Source: Alistipes sp. An66 (GTDB lineage Bacteria > Bacteroidota > Bacteroidia > Bacteroidales > Rikenellaceae). From it: a DNA stretch of 59,388 bases. Positions 1 to 8,276 of the stretch are shown piece after piece. The DNA lies in contig NZ_NFHT01000018.1 in NCBI RefSeq assembly GCF_002161445.1, positions 1 to 59,388 on the forward strand, given 5' to 3'. The stretch's first letter is position 1. The number at the start of each line of letters is the position of its first letter. The position numbers and the translations under genes were made by a program. The notes beneath the pieces were generated by a model. The model made no database searches. It was not told the origin of the DNA and saw only the letters and a list, made by a program, of their open reading frames with translations.

Positions 1-22
1 TGCACCCAAAACTTTCTCTACC

Positions 23-706
23 ATGATGAAGAAATCCTTCATGCTGGCCGCCATGCTCTTCCTGGGCATTACGGCAACCTCCGCCCAGGAGATCCGCGAC
101 ATGTTCGGCACGGACCAGAAAGGCGAAATCGCGTACGGCGTGCGTGCCGGTCTGAACATCTCGAACATCGGCGGCAAATACGGCCCGGCCCAAGATCTCG
201 ACCTCAACTCCCGCGTGGGATTCCAGTTCGGCGGCGTCGTTGACCTCCCGATCACCAACGGATTCTACGTCCAGCCCGGCCTGCTCTTCACGACGCGCGG
301 CGCCAAGGAAGAGATCGGCGGATACAAGGACAAATACCGTCCGATGTACCTGCAAATCCCCGTATTGGGCTCGTTCCGCGCCGATGTCAGCCAGTCGGTG
401 AACGTGCAGGTGAATGTCGGTCCGCACTTTGCATTCGGACTGGGCGGCAAGGAGGTCTATGACGACGGAGAGACAACGGAAAAAATCCCGTTCTTCGGCA
501 AATCCACCGATGATGAAGGCCACTTCGGCGCAAAACGTTTCGACTTCGGCCTCACGTTCGGTGCCGGCGTCACCTTCAAGGAGCACTATTATGTAGGTAT
601 CGCCTACGACCTCGGTCTGGTGAACATGGCCATCGAGGACGAGTGGGGCAAGGAGGCCAAGTTCCACAACCGCAACTTCTCGATTCAGATCGGTTATAAC
701 TTCTGA
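23..706 (+). CDS. Outer membrane beta-barrel (porin-like) protein
   Basis: A 227-residue protein with a clear signal peptide (hydrophobic core at about residues 6-18, then the cleavage-like end TSAQE). The mature part has alternating aromatic and glycine strands (YGVRAGLNISNIGG, FQFGGVVDLPI, FYVQPGLLFTTRG) and ends in Phe after FSIQIGYNF, which is the usual C-terminal beta signal of an outer membrane barrel. Its length and pattern match the PorT/OmpW-like eight-strand barrels common in Bacteroidetes. Two Met codons in tandem (23 and 26) could each serve as start. The promoter lies outside the window. Its specific cargo or role cannot be told. Confidence 0.82.
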   Translation: MMKKSFMLAAMLFLGITATSAQEIRDMFGTDQKGEIAYGVRAGLNISNIGGKYGPAQDLDLNSRVGFQFGGVVDLPITNGFYVQPGLLFTTRGAKEEIGGYKDKYRPMYLQIPVLGSFRADVSQSVNVQVNVGPHFAFGLGGKEVYDDGETTEKIPFFGKSTDDEGHFGAKRFDFGLTFGAGVTFKEHYYVGIAYDLGLVNMAIEDEWGKEAKFHNRNFSIQIGYNF

Positions 707-720
707 TCCGGCGCATTGTC

Positions 721-1152
721 ATGAAACGACTGTTCACGCTTCTGCTGTTCGCGGCGGCCCTCACGTGGAGCGGCTGCTCGAAGGATGACGACGATACGGT
801 GGACCTGGCCCGGCTGGTCGGGACCTGGGAACTGACCAAGGATTACGACGGCGAATACAACGACTGGGACGAAGAGTGGGGTGCGGAATTCGGTTATATT
901 TTTACGATAGAGTTCCGAGCCGACGGGACAGCAAAAACCCACTACGAAGTGACAGATTACTCCTCGGACCGGGAATACACCTACACCATTGAATCCAAAA
1001 TGCTGACGATGACGGATCTCAAGGATCCGGATTACCCGAAAATCATCCGTATTGAGAAACTGACCTCCTCCGAGTTGGTCCTTGCCTATGACTACGAGGG
1101 TGAGGACGGCAAAACCTGCACGGACAAGGAGTATTACAAACGGATCAACTGA
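721..1152 (+). CDS. Small lipocalin-like lipoprotein
   Basis: A 143-residue protein with a lipoprotein signal peptide (TWSGC, lipidated Cys near residue 19) followed by an acidic stretch SKDDDD typical of Bacteroidetes surface lipoproteins. The mature part begins with LVGTWELTKDY, the GxW motif of lipocalin-like domains, and continues as alternating beta strands, fitting a small calycin-like barrel. It starts 14 bp after the preceding barrel gene and is followed by a terminator, so the two genes are probably co-transcribed. The ligand is unknown. Confidence 0.75.
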   Translation: MKRLFTLLLFAAALTWSGCSKDDDDTVDLARLVGTWELTKDYDGEYNDWDEEWGAEFGYIFTIEFRADGTAKTHYEVTDYSSDREYTYTIESKMLTMTDLKDPDYPKIIRIEKLTSSELVLAYDYEGEDGKTCTDKEYYKRIN

Positions 1153-1210
1153 TCCGTCCGCCACATTCGGGTCTGATCGCCGGGCCGGAATGCTTTTCCA
1201 ATTCTTTACC

Positions 1211-1240
1211 GGAACGGGGCCTCATCGGCCCCGTTCTTTT
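1211..1240 (+). terminator. Intrinsic terminator after the lipoprotein gene
   Basis: Perfect 9-bp stem AACGGGGCC / GGCCCCGTT (1213-1221 and 1227-1235) with a 5-nt loop and a CTTTTC tail, 60 bp after the stop codon at 1152. Confidence 0.8.
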
Positions 1241-1349
1241 CGTTCCCGGGTGCAGCACCGGACATCCCCGGATACCGCAATGGCAAACCGCACCCCGTCC
1301 GACCCCCGCACGGACGCCGCAGACAGTTCGCGCCCCGTTCCGGCCCGTC

Positions 1350-2558
1350 CTACCGCATGAGCACCGACGAGTCGCCGTAACTCAAAAAACGGAAATCGTG
1401 GTCCAGCGCATAGTCGTAGATGCGGTGCCAGTCGTCGCCCACGAAGGCCGAAACCAGCAGCAGCAGCGTCGATTTGGGCTGGTGGAAATTCGTCACGATG
1501 TTGTGCACGATGCGGAATTCATAGCCGAGCGGGGTGATCATGATCTGCGTCGCGGCTTTCAGGCGGTCGAGGTCCTCGCGGTCGAGGTATCCCAGCAGGT
1601 CCGCCAGCGCCTCGCGCCCCGTATATGCGGCCGGGATGTCGTAAAGTTCCCACTGCCCGACGACCCGTCCGGCATCGGGCGTCCCCGCCGTGCGGATGCG
1701 CCAGCCGAGGGCCGTCAGCGATTCGAGCGTCCGCACCGAGGTGGTCCCCACGGCCGTGATGTGTCCCCAGCGGTCGAGCAGCCGCGCCACCGTCGCGCGG
1801 CGCACCTCGAAGTGCTCGGTGTGCATCGGATGCTTCGCGGCGTCCTCGTCCTTGACGGGCAGGAACGTCCCGGCCCCGACGTGCAGGGTCACCTCCTCGA
1901 ACTCGAAGCCGCGCTGCCGCATCGACTCGATCAGCTCGGGCGTGAAGTGCAGGCCCGCGGTCGGAGCCGCCACCGACCCCTCGAACTTCGAGTAGACGGT
2001 CTGGTAGCGCGTGTTGTCGATCTCCTCGCTCTCGCGGTTCAGGTAGGGCGGGATCGGGATGCGCCCGAGGTGTTCGAGCAGCTGCCCGAAGGTCATCGGC
2101 GCCGTCCACTCGAAGCGCACCGTGCATTCGCGTCCGCGGTCTTCGGTGATCCATGCCCGGAGGTATTCGGCCCGGCCGTCCGATTCGAAATTGATCTCGA
2201 CATACCCCTCCTTCCACTTCTTGCGGTTGCCCACGATGCACGACCATTCGCACGCCCCGACCACGGCAAAGGCGCGTTCGTAGTCGGCCGGCGCGTGCGG
2301 TTCGAGGCAGAAGACCTCGATGCGCGCCCCGGAGGGTTTGTGCATGATGATCCGCGCACGGATCACCTTCGTGTTGTTGAAGACGAGCAGCTCGCCCGCG
2401 GGCAGCACGTCGCCGATGTCGGCGAAATGCCGATCGGAGATTTCGCCGCCGCGGTAGACGAGGAGTTTCGAGGCGCTGCGTTCGGCGAGCGGGAATTTCG
2501 CGATCCGCGCGTCGGGAAGCGCGTAATCAAAACGGTTTATGTCGATATGTCGTTCCAT
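1350..2558 (-). CDS. queA: S-adenosylmethionine:tRNA ribosyltransferase-isomerase QueA
   Basis: A 402-residue protein that transfers and isomerises the ribosyl part of SAM onto 7-aminomethyl-7-deazaguanine in tRNA, the penultimate step of queuosine synthesis. Family blocks are visible: FDYALPDARIAKFPL near the N-terminus, LLVFNNTKVIRARI, EVFCLEP, PTAGLHFTPEL, LHVGAGTF, and TNFHQPKSTLLLLVSAF near the C-terminus. It is longer than the roughly 350 residues usual in proteobacteria because of mid-protein insertions. The start at 2558 (MERHIDINRF) is chosen because the divergent promoter lies immediately upstream; the reading frame stays open further but crosses nadB in antisense. Divergent from nadB. 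Confidence 0.93.
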   Translation of the reverse strand: MERHIDINRFDYALPDARIAKFPLAERSASKLLVYRGGEISDRHFADIGDVLPAGELLVFNNTKVIRARIIMHKPSGARIEVFCLEPHAPADYERAFAVVGACEWSCIVGNRKKWKEGYVEINFESDGRAEYLRAWITEDRGRECTVRFEWTAPMTFGQLLEHLGRIPIPPYLNRESEEIDNTRYQTVYSKFEGSVAAPTAGLHFTPELIESMRQRGFEFEEVTLHVGAGTFLPVKDEDAAKHPMHTEHFEVRRATVARLLDRWGHITAVGTTSVRTLESLTALGWRIRTAGTPDAGRVVGQWELYDIPAAYTGREALADLLGYLDREDLDRLKAATQIMITPLGYEFRIVHNIVTNFHQPKSTLLLLVSAFVGDDWHRIYDYALDHDFRFLSYGDSSVLMR

Positions 2559-2578
2559 TTTTGCCGGAAATTGTGCGG

Positions 2579-2604
2579 CAAAGTTACTATTTTTTGTAAC
2601 TTTG
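2579..2604. promoter_or_regulatory. Palindromic divergent promoter for queA and nadB
   Basis: A perfect 9-bp inverted repeat, CAAAGTTAC (2579-2587) and GTAACTTTG (2596-2604), with an 8-nt spacer. Each arm contains a Bacteroidetes minus-7 box TAACTTTG, one on each strand (minus 2579-2586, plus 2597-2604). The minus box faces queA and the plus box faces nadB, so the two promoters sit back to back within 26 bp. Confidence 0.8.
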
Positions 2605-2630
2605 CGTCGCATAATGCAAAAAAGAAACCT

Positions 2631-4187
2631 ATGAAGACCGACTTCCTGGTTATCGGCTCCGGCGCCGCAGGGCTCTCCTTCGCGCTGAAAGCCGCCGCCC
2701 ACGGACATGTCACGATCGTGACCAAGGGCGAGATGATCGAGTGCAACACCAACTACGCGCAAGGCGGCATCTGCTCGGTAACGTACGCCCCCGACACCTT
2801 CGAGAAACACATCCGCGACACGCTGGTCTGCGGGGCGGGCAAGTGCGACGAACAGGCCGTGGAACTGGTCGTGCGCCGCGCTCCCGAACTGATCGCCGAT
2901 CTGATCGCCTGGGGTACGCGCTTCGACAAGACGCCCGACGGCCGTTTCGAGCTCAACCGCGAAGGCGGCCACACCGAGCACCGGATCCTCCACCACGAGG
3001 ACCTCACGGGCGCCGAAATCGAACGCGCGCTCGTCGAGTCGGTCCGCCAGCACCCGAACATCACGGTCCTGGAACACCACTTCGCCATCGACCTGCTCAC
3101 GCAGCACCATCTGGGCGAATTCGTCACGCGCCACACGCGCGGACTGGCCTGCTTCGGAGCCTACGTCCTGAACCTCGACACGAACGAGATCGAGACGATG
3201 CTCTCGAAGTTCACGATCGTCGCCACGGGCGGCTGCGGAAACGTCTACTCCTCGACCTCGAACCCGATCGTCGCCACGGGAGACGGCATCGCCATGTGCC
3301 ACCGCGCCAAGGCCATCACCGAGAACATGGAGTTCATCCAGTTCCACCCTACGACGCTCTACAACCCCGGCGAAAAGCCCAATTTCCTCATCACCGAGGC
3401 CATGCGCGGCTTCGGGGCGATCCTGCGCCTGCCCGACGGCACGGAGTTCATGGACAAGTACCACCCGATGAAGTCGCTCGCCCCGCGCGACATCGTGGCC
3501 CGGGCGATCTACCGCGAAATGACCCGTCTGGGTATGGACTTCGTCTACCTCGACGTCACGCACAAGGACCCCGACTCGATCCGGAGCCACTTCCCGAACA
3601 TCTGCGAAAAGTGCCGCTCGATCGGCATCGACATCACGAAGGACTGGATCCCCGTCACCCCGGCGGCGCACTACTGCTGCGGCGGCGTGCGGGTCGACAC
3701 CAACGGCGAAACCTCGATCCGCAACCTCTACGCGCTGGGCGAGACCTCCTGCACGGGGCTGCACGGAGCCAACCGCCTGGCCTCGAATTCGCTCATCGAA
3801 GCGGTGGTCTACGCCGACCAGGCGGCCCGCCACACCGCGGAACGGATCGACAAGGTCGACTTCCAGGAGGGAATTCCCGACTGGGACTTCGACGGCACGC
3901 AGCACACCGAGGAGATGCTGATGCTGATCCAGTCGAAACGCGAGGTGCAGCAGATCATGACCAACTACGTGGGCATCGTGCGCTCGAACCTCTCGCTCAA
4001 ACGCGCCATGCGGCGGCTGTCGATCCTCTTCGAGGAGACCGAGGAGCTCTACGGCAAGACCAAGCCCAACCGCGAACTGTGCGAACTGCGCAACATGATC
4101 GCCGTGGCCTACCTGATCATCAAGCAGGGCCGCGAGATCAAGGAGTCGGTGGGCTGCCACTACAACATGGATTACCCGAAAGAATAG
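2631..4187 (+). CDS. nadB: L-aspartate oxidase
   Basis: A 518-residue flavoenzyme that oxidises L-aspartate to iminoaspartate, the first step of de novo NAD synthesis. The N-terminus has the FAD-binding Rossmann motif (VIGSGAAGLS, residues 7-16), then NYAQGGI, the family block REGGHTEHRILHHED, the active-site segment EFIQFHPTTLY, TEAMRGFGA, and the C-terminal HYCCGGVRVDTNGET and LYALGETSCTGLHGANRLASNSL. The length is that of typical NadB. The start is fixed by the promoter TAACTTTG at 2597-2604, 27 bp upstream. The next gene, prfC, follows after 3 bp. No nadA or nadC is nearby. Confidence 0.95.
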   Translation: MKTDFLVIGSGAAGLSFALKAAAHGHVTIVTKGEMIECNTNYAQGGICSVTYAPDTFEKHIRDTLVCGAGKCDEQAVELVVRRAPELIADLIAWGTRFDKTPDGRFELNREGGHTEHRILHHEDLTGAEIERALVESVRQHPNITVLEHHFAIDLLTQHHLGEFVTRHTRGLACFGAYVLNLDTNEIETMLSKFTIVATGGCGNVYSSTSNPIVATGDGIAMCHRAKAITENMEFIQFHPTTLYNPGEKPNFLITEAMRGFGAILRLPDGTEFMDKYHPMKSLAPRDIVARAIYREMTRLGMDFVYLDVTHKDPDSIRSHFPNICEKCRSIGIDITKDWIPVTPAAHYCCGGVRVDTNGETSIRNLYALGETSCTGLHGANRLASNSLIEAVVYADQAARHTAERIDKVDFQEGIPDWDFDGTQHTEEMLMLIQSKREVQQIMTNYVGIVRSNLSLKRAMRRLSILFEETEELYGKTKPNRELCELRNMIAVAYLIIKQGREIKESVGCHYNMDYPKE

Positions 4188-4190
4188 TAC

Positions 4191-5774
4191 ATGACCTTAC
4201 AGGAAGAGATCACCCGGCGGCGGACCTTTGCGGTCATCGCCCACCCCGATGCGGGAAAAACCACACTGACGGAGAAACTGCTGCTGTTCGGCGGCGCCAT
4301 CCACGTGGCGGGAGCCGTCAAGAGCAACAAGATCAAGAAGGGCGCGACGTCCGACTTCATGGAGATCGAACGCCAGCGCGGCATCTCGGTGGCCACCTCC
4401 GTCATGGGATTCGAGTACGAGGGCCGCAAGATCAACATCCTCGACACGCCGGGCCACGAGGACTTCGCCGAAGACACCTATCGCACGCTGACGGCCGTCG
4501 ATTCGGTCATCATCGTCATCGACGGCGCCAAGGGCGTCGAGTCGCAGACGCGCAAGCTGATGGATGTCTGCCGGATGCGCAATACGCCCGTCATCGTCTT
4601 CATCAACAAGCTGGACCGCCCCGCGAAGGAGCCCTTCGACCTGCTGGACGAGGTGGAGAAGGAGCTGCATATCCGCGTACGGCCGCTGACCTTCCCGATC
4701 TCGAACGGCCCCACGTTCAAGGGGGTCTACAACCTCTACGAGAAGCGGCTCTCGCTCTTCACCTCGGACGAGAAGCTCACGGCCGACGCCTCGACGGTCG
4801 AGATCACGGACCTCGCATCCGCAGTCGTCGACGAGCACGTCGGCGCGAAGTTCGCCGACCAGCTGCGGCAGGATGTCGAGCTGGTCGAGGGGGTTTACGA
4901 CACGTTCGACCGCGAGGCCTATCTGCGGGGCGAACTGGCACCGGTCTTCTTCGGATCGGCCGTGAACAACTTCGGCGTGCGCGAGCTGCTCGAATGCTTC
5001 ATCCGCATCGCGCCGTCGCCGCGGCCCGCGCCGACCGAAACCCGCGAAGTGGAGCCCGCAGAGCCCAAAATGACGGGCTTCGTCTTCAAGATCCACGCCA
5101 ACATGGACCCGAACCACCGCGACCGCATCGCCTTCCTGAAAATCTGTTCGGGCGTCTTCGAGCGCAACAAGAACTACCTCCACGTGCGGAGCGGCAAGCA
5201 GATGAAGTTCTCCTCGCCGACGGCCTTCATGGCCGAGAAGAAGTCGGTGATCGACTTCGCCTATCCGGGCGATATCGTGGGTCTGCACGATACGGGCAAC
5301 TTCAAGATCGGAGATACCTTCACCGAGGGTGAGAAGCTGAAATTCACGGGAATACCCTCCTTCGCCCCGGAGCAGTTCCGCTACATCGAGAATGCCGACC
5401 CGATGAAATTCAAGCAGCTGGCCAAAGGCATCGACCAGCTGATGGACGAGGGCGTGGCGCAGCTGTTCACCTCGTCGCTCAACGGACGCAAGATCATCGG
5501 CACGGTGGGCGCCTTGCAGTTCGAGGTGATCCAGTACCGGCTGGAACACGAGTACAATGCCGCGTGCCGCTGGGAGCCGATTTCGATCTACAAGGCATGC
5601 TGGATCGAGAGCGACAACGCCACCCAGCTGGCCGACTTCAAACGCCGCAAGCACACGAATATGGCCGTGGACAAGCACGGCCGCGACGTCTTCCTGGCCG
5701 ATACGAGCTACGCGCTGGCCCTGGCCCAGGAGAACTTCAAGGAGATCCGCTTCCACTTCACCTCGGAATTTTAG
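4191..5774 (+). CDS. prfC: Peptide chain release factor 3 (GTPase)
   Basis: A 527-residue translational GTPase that removes RF1/RF2 from the ribosome after termination. G1 is AHPDAGKTT (about residues 17-25), the switch I region keeps [18 protein letters not shown]3 is DTPGHEDF and G4 is NKLD. The domain II/III segments [19 protein letters not shown] and GVAQLF, and the C-terminal [12 protein letters not shown], are specific to RF3 rather than EF-G. It begins 3 bp after nadB and probably shares its transcript, an unusual pairing with no obvious functional link. A purine-rich spacer and a terminator follow. Confidence 0.95.
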   Translation: MTLQEEITRRRTFAVIAHPDAGKTTLTEKLLLFGGAIHVAGAVKSNKIKKGATSDFMEIERQRGISVATSVMGFEYEGRKINILDTPGHEDFAEDTYRTLTAVDSVIIVIDGAKGVESQTRKLMDVCRMRNTPVIVFINKLDRPAKEPFDLLDEVEKELHIRVRPLTFPISNGPTFKGVYNLYEKRLSLFTSDEKLTADASTVEITDLASAVVDEHVGAKFADQLRQDVELVEGVYDTFDREAYLRGELAPVFFGSAVNNFGVRELLECFIRIAPSPRPAPTETREVEPAEPKMTGFVFKIHANMDPNHRDRIAFLKICSGVFERNKNYLHVRSGKQMKFSSPTAFMAEKKSVIDFAYPGDIVGLHDTGNFKIGDTFTEGEKLKFTGIPSFAPEQFRYIENADPMKFKQLAKGIDQLMDEGVAQLFTSSLNGRKIIGTVGALQFEVIQYRLEHEYNAACRWEPISIYKACWIESDNATQLADFKRRKHTNMAVDKHGRDVFLADTSYALALAQENFKEIRFHFTSEF

Positions 5775-5865
5775 CGAAGAGGGGCCGAAGAGGGGGGGGG
5801 AGGAGCGACTCAAAAGGGAGCAACGAAGAGGCCACCAAGAAGGACAGAGGGAACCGGAGAAGGAT

Positions 5866-5907
5866 GGAGGGGTCCCGAAGAAAGACGGAGGGGTCCCGAA
5901 GAAAGAC
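5866..5907. repeat. Two tandem 21-bp purine-rich units
   Basis: The unit GGAGGGGTCCCGAAGAAAGA plus one C occurs twice in tandem, at 5866-5886 and 5887-5907, and a third partial copy follows. It lies in a strongly purine-biased spacer (5775-5990) that also has a run of nine G at 5792-5800. The spacer reads as an open frame, but its composition is unlike the neighbouring genes, no start is supported, and I see no gene in it. Confidence 0.75.
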
Positions 5908-5995
5908 GGAGAAGACACCAGAGAAGAACGGACGGCCGACGAAGAAGACCGGACGGAAGTCGCCCGAAAAAAGCAGGCCCAATAAAAATTAGAGA

Positions 5996-6029
5996 AAACC
6001 GCCGGAGCAGAAGCGTTCCGGCGGTTTTT
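5996..6029. terminator. Intrinsic terminator between prfC and the macro-like gene
   Basis: Stem AACCGCCGGA / TCCGGCGGTT (5997-6006 and 6017-6026) followed by TTTTT on the plus strand. The minus strand reads into TTTTCTCTAATTTTT, so it can also stop transcription of the convergent gene that ends at 6064. Confidence 0.85.
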
Positions 6030-6063
6030 CATGGAAACCGCATTCCGGGCGGGAACGCCGAGC

Positions 6064-6477
6064 CTATCGGGTCAGCACCTCCCAGAAGCGGGCCGGCAGC
6101 CAGATGTTCTCCACCGACGCCGCAGCAGCAAACAACGGAGCGATCTCGTCGGGGGTAAAGCCCGCAATGCCGCAGCCGATCTCGGTCACGAGGAATTTCA
6201 GATGCGGGTGCCGCCGGGCGAAGTCGATGAATTCGTCCACATAGGGGCGGATGGTCTCCACTCCGCCCTGCATGGTCGGAATGGCATAGCTCTGCCCCTG
6301 CAAACCGACACCCTGCCCCCACACGGCGCCGAAGCATCGGCATGCGATCCGTGCGGCGCCACCGCCGTGCATGCCGGCGAGGTTGCTCCCGAAAACGAAG
6401 ATCTCATCGTCGCGGAGTTCCGCGATACGGTCGGGAGCGATACGCCGCCCGACCGCAGCAATCACACCGCGGCTCAT
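6064..6477 (-). CDS. Macro-like phage-type nonstructural protein (A1S_2505-like)
   Basis: A 137-residue cytosolic protein. The segments FVFGSNLAGMHGGGAARIA, GLQGQSYAIPT and LVTEIGCGIAGF are laid out like a macro domain: a nucleotide-binding loop with GSNL and G-rich turns, and a TEIGCGIAG second loop. It matches my recollection of small proteins annotated as A1S_2505-family phage nonstructural proteins. The start overlaps the stop of the upstream acyltransferase gene in an ATGA arrangement (6474-6477), so the pair is translationally coupled. The substrate is unknown; ADP-ribose binding is inference. Confidence 0.7.
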   Translation of the reverse strand: MSRGVIAAVGRRIAPDRIAELRDDEIFVFGSNLAGMHGGGAARIACRCFGAVWGQGVGLQGQSYAIPTMQGGVETIRPYVDEFIDFARRHPHLKFLVTEIGCGIAGFTPDEIAPLFAAAASVENIWLPARFWEVLTR

Positions 6478-7526
6478 CCCAACCAATATTTGGACCGGGG
6501 CAGGTACGACAGGAGACGCACCAGCAGGTATGTGCAGACGAACGAGCAGAGCGCCATAACGGGAACCGCCGTCAGCGTGGAGGAGAACAGCGGCCGGAGC
6601 CATCCGACGAACAGCGTCAGGATCATGATGTGCGCAAGGTAGATGCCATAGCTTTTCAACGAGATGTCCTGCACCAGCCGTCCCATGCGGCTTTCGCCCC
6701 GGGCCTTGACATGCAGGAAGATCGAGAAGACGCCGTAGGTCATCATCGCGACATTGACGGTACAGAATCCCCAGCTGAGTTCCAGATCCGGGATCGTGGC
6801 GGCCGTCTCCACCCGGGAGCAGAAGATCGCCGCCGTGACGATGTATCCCACGACGGTGAGGAGCACGGCCCAGGAGAGGGACAACGGGCCGTATCTGCGG
6901 GCATGGAATCCCAGCAGGAAATAACCGATGAATCCGCTGAAATAATAGAACGCCGGAGTCGGATTCCAGAAACACTCGCCCCAGATCTGCGGGAAGATCA
7001 GATGAATATAGGGAATCAGCGTCGTAACGCCCCACAGCCCGAGATACCCTTGCAGTTCGGCTTTGGAGCACTTCGCCAGCCACGGGGAGATCACCGGCAC
7101 GATCAGATAGAGCCCGACCAGCATATAGATATACCAGAGATGCCCGACCTCCACGCCGAAGTTGACCGGGATATGGAGGATATTCGTGATCGCTTGTCCC
7201 CAGGAATCCCCGCGGGTGGCCACATAATAGAGGGCATAGAGGGCGGACCATACGACGAAGGGGCCGAGGATGCGGACGAAGCGTTTCTTGAAGAATTCGG
7301 AACCGGCCCCCTTCATCGGCAGGAGCAGGAAACCCGAAATCATCACGAACAGCGGCACGGAGATCCGGGCGATGCTGGTAATGATTCCGATCCAGAAGGT
7401 GTTCTCACCGGGGACGACGCTTCCGGCCTCCCCGACATAGAAAAATTCGCTGGCGTGCTGATGGATCACCAGGTAGCAGGCCAGGACCCGCAACAGATCC
7501 AGCGGGAAATTCCGATCCGATTTCAT
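6474..7526 (-). CDS. Membrane acyltransferase (acyltransferase-3 family)
   Basis: A 350-residue polytopic inner membrane protein. The start NFPLDLLRVLACYLVIHQHA carries the family signature (R near the membrane edge and a catalytic-type His in the first helix), and about ten hydrophobic helices follow (for example FVMISGFLLLP, FVVWSALYALYYV, IYMLVGLYLIVPVI, GFIGYFLLGF, YLAHIMILTLFVGW). Family members O-acetylate or acylate surface polysaccharides; the substrate is not evident here. A TATCTTTG box lies 70 bp upstream on the minus strand. It is coupled to the downstream macro-like gene by ATGA overlap. Confidence 0.88.
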   Translation of the reverse strand: MKSDRNFPLDLLRVLACYLVIHQHASEFFYVGEAGSVVPGENTFWIGIITSIARISVPLFVMISGFLLLPMKGAGSEFFKKRFVRILGPFVVWSALYALYYVATRGDSWGQAITNILHIPVNFGVEVGHLWYIYMLVGLYLIVPVISPWLAKCSKAELQGYLGLWGVTTLIPYIHLIFPQIWGECFWNPTPAFYYFSGFIGYFLLGFHARRYGPLSLSWAVLLTVVGYIVTAAIFCSRVETAATIPDLELSWGFCTVNVAMMTYGVFSIFLHVKARGESRMGRLVQDISLKSYGIYLAHIMILTLFVGWLRPLFSSTLTAVPVMALCSFVCTYLLVRLLSYLPRSKYWLG

Positions 7527-7596
7527 CGTGCTTTACTTGAAGGAGTGAGTCAATCCGGCCTTGCATATTCCTTGTCCACAAGGCGCCGGACGGGTT

Positions 7597-7604
7597 CAAA
7601 GATA
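7597..7604 (-). promoter_or_regulatory. Minus-7 box upstream of the acyltransferase gene
   Basis: TATCTTTG on the minus strand fits the Bacteroidetes TAnnTTTG consensus and lies about 70 bp before the ATG at 7526. A matching TTTG box at the right distance is not clear. Confidence 0.55.
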
Positions 7605-7817
7605 CGAAAAAAGGGCTGACAAGCCAAGCGTTCCGCGGACGGATTCCCGGGATTTCCCCAATAGCTTCGACGCCCAATCACACCACTCTCCCCGAGCGCA
7701 TACAAAAACAGACTTCATCGCATTGAGGTTATTTATCATCAAAAATGACCCGGTATGCCACGTTCCCGCACACTCCAATGATAGTTTTGCCCCTGAAATC
7801 AATAAAACGAAACAAAC

Positions 7818-7937
7818 ATGGAATGGAATTTATGGAAAAGTATCCGTATGAGGGCAGGCTACAAGACGGCATGGGTAGAGTTCCGGAACCGTGGAGGTGA
7901 CGTATCGCCCATTTCCCGAGCCGTTATTCAGCCATAA
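7818..7937 (+). CDS. Possible 39-residue small protein
   Basis: A short open frame (MEWNLWKSIRMRAGYKTAW...) that begins 28 bp after a plus-strand minus-7 box TAGTTTTG (7782-7789) and an A-rich leader (AAACGAAACAAAC), which is how translated Bacteroidetes genes often start. It has no signal peptide or membrane segment and no family I recognise. The rest of the 7527-8021 gap shows nothing else gene-like. It could equally be a chance frame. Confidence 0.3.
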   Translation: MEWNLWKSIRMRAGYKTAWVEFRNRGGDVSPISRAVIQP

Positions 7938-7983
7938 TGGCAACAATACCCCTCCCGAAGAGTGCTGTTTAAAAAACATTTTT

Positions 7984-7991
7984 TATCTTTG
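7984..7991 (+). promoter_or_regulatory. Promoter driving leader RNA copy 1
   Basis: TATCTTTG matches the Bacteroidetes minus-7 consensus and lies 31 bp before the first stem of the structured leader at 8022. The copies at 18646-18836 and 43926-44103 show the same arrangement. Confidence 0.7.
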
Positions 7992-8021
7992 TATGTCGCG
8001 CAAGCGGCGTACATATTTGAT

Positions 8022-8231
8022 GAAAGTGTTTAGCTTTTATCCTTATGCAGAAATCTGGTAAATTTCACTGAATGTAAGGATTGCTACAACACTCGTCATC
8101 TGTATTGGTATGTGAGATTTGATCCCATACTATACAGGTGTGGGGTGGGGTATTGTATCTGTTTATTTACATTCGGGCTTTACCAGAGCCTCTGCATAGA
8201 TAAACTAACGACTCCACACTTTCTTTTTGTA
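8022..8231 (+). ncRNA. Structured leader RNA, copy 1
   Basis: A noncoding element between a promoter and the ATG at 8277. The stems read as nested hairpins: P1 8022-8029 with 8216-8223 (GAAAGTGT/ACACTTTC); P2 8036-8041 and 8044-8051 with 8191-8204 (TTTATC..TATGCAGA); P3 8054-8062 with 8179-8187 (TCTGGTAAA/TTTACCAGA); P4 8070-8077 with 8167-8174 (GAATGTAA/TTACATTC); and an apical hairpin 8100-8105/8132-8137 plus 8108-8112/8126-8130. The 3' tail CTTTCTTTTTGTA is identical in all three copies. The copies at 18646-18836 and 43926-44103 keep the stems with different bases. It is most likely a cis-regulatory leader; the ligand or trigger is unknown. Confidence 0.75.
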
Positions 8232-8276
8232 CAAATCCCGCCATACCGGAGTCGAATGGCAACAACCTTTGTTGCT

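Noticed and set aside
1350..4160. Very long open frames on both strands across queA and nadB
   Set aside because: They are mirror frames of GC-rich codons. Only the segments with QueA and NadB motifs, bounded by the divergent promoter, are real.
5557..5992. Two overlapping plus-strand open frames at the end of prfC and beyond
   Set aside because: They are out of frame with RF3 for most of their length, low in complexity after 5775, and have no start signal.
7561..7851. 96-residue frame in the 7527-8021 gap
   Set aside because: It overlaps the acyltransferase promoter region, has no start context and no recognisable protein features.
8022..8231. Reading the repeated leader as a MITE
   Set aside because: Its ends are inverted, but the interior differs between copies while pairing is kept, and every copy lies between a promoter and a start codon in the same orientation. 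No target duplications were seen.
8112..8276. Upstream in-frame ATG of the zinc-ribbon gene
   Set aside because: It falls within leader RNA copy 1; ATG 8277 starts a clean signal sequence.
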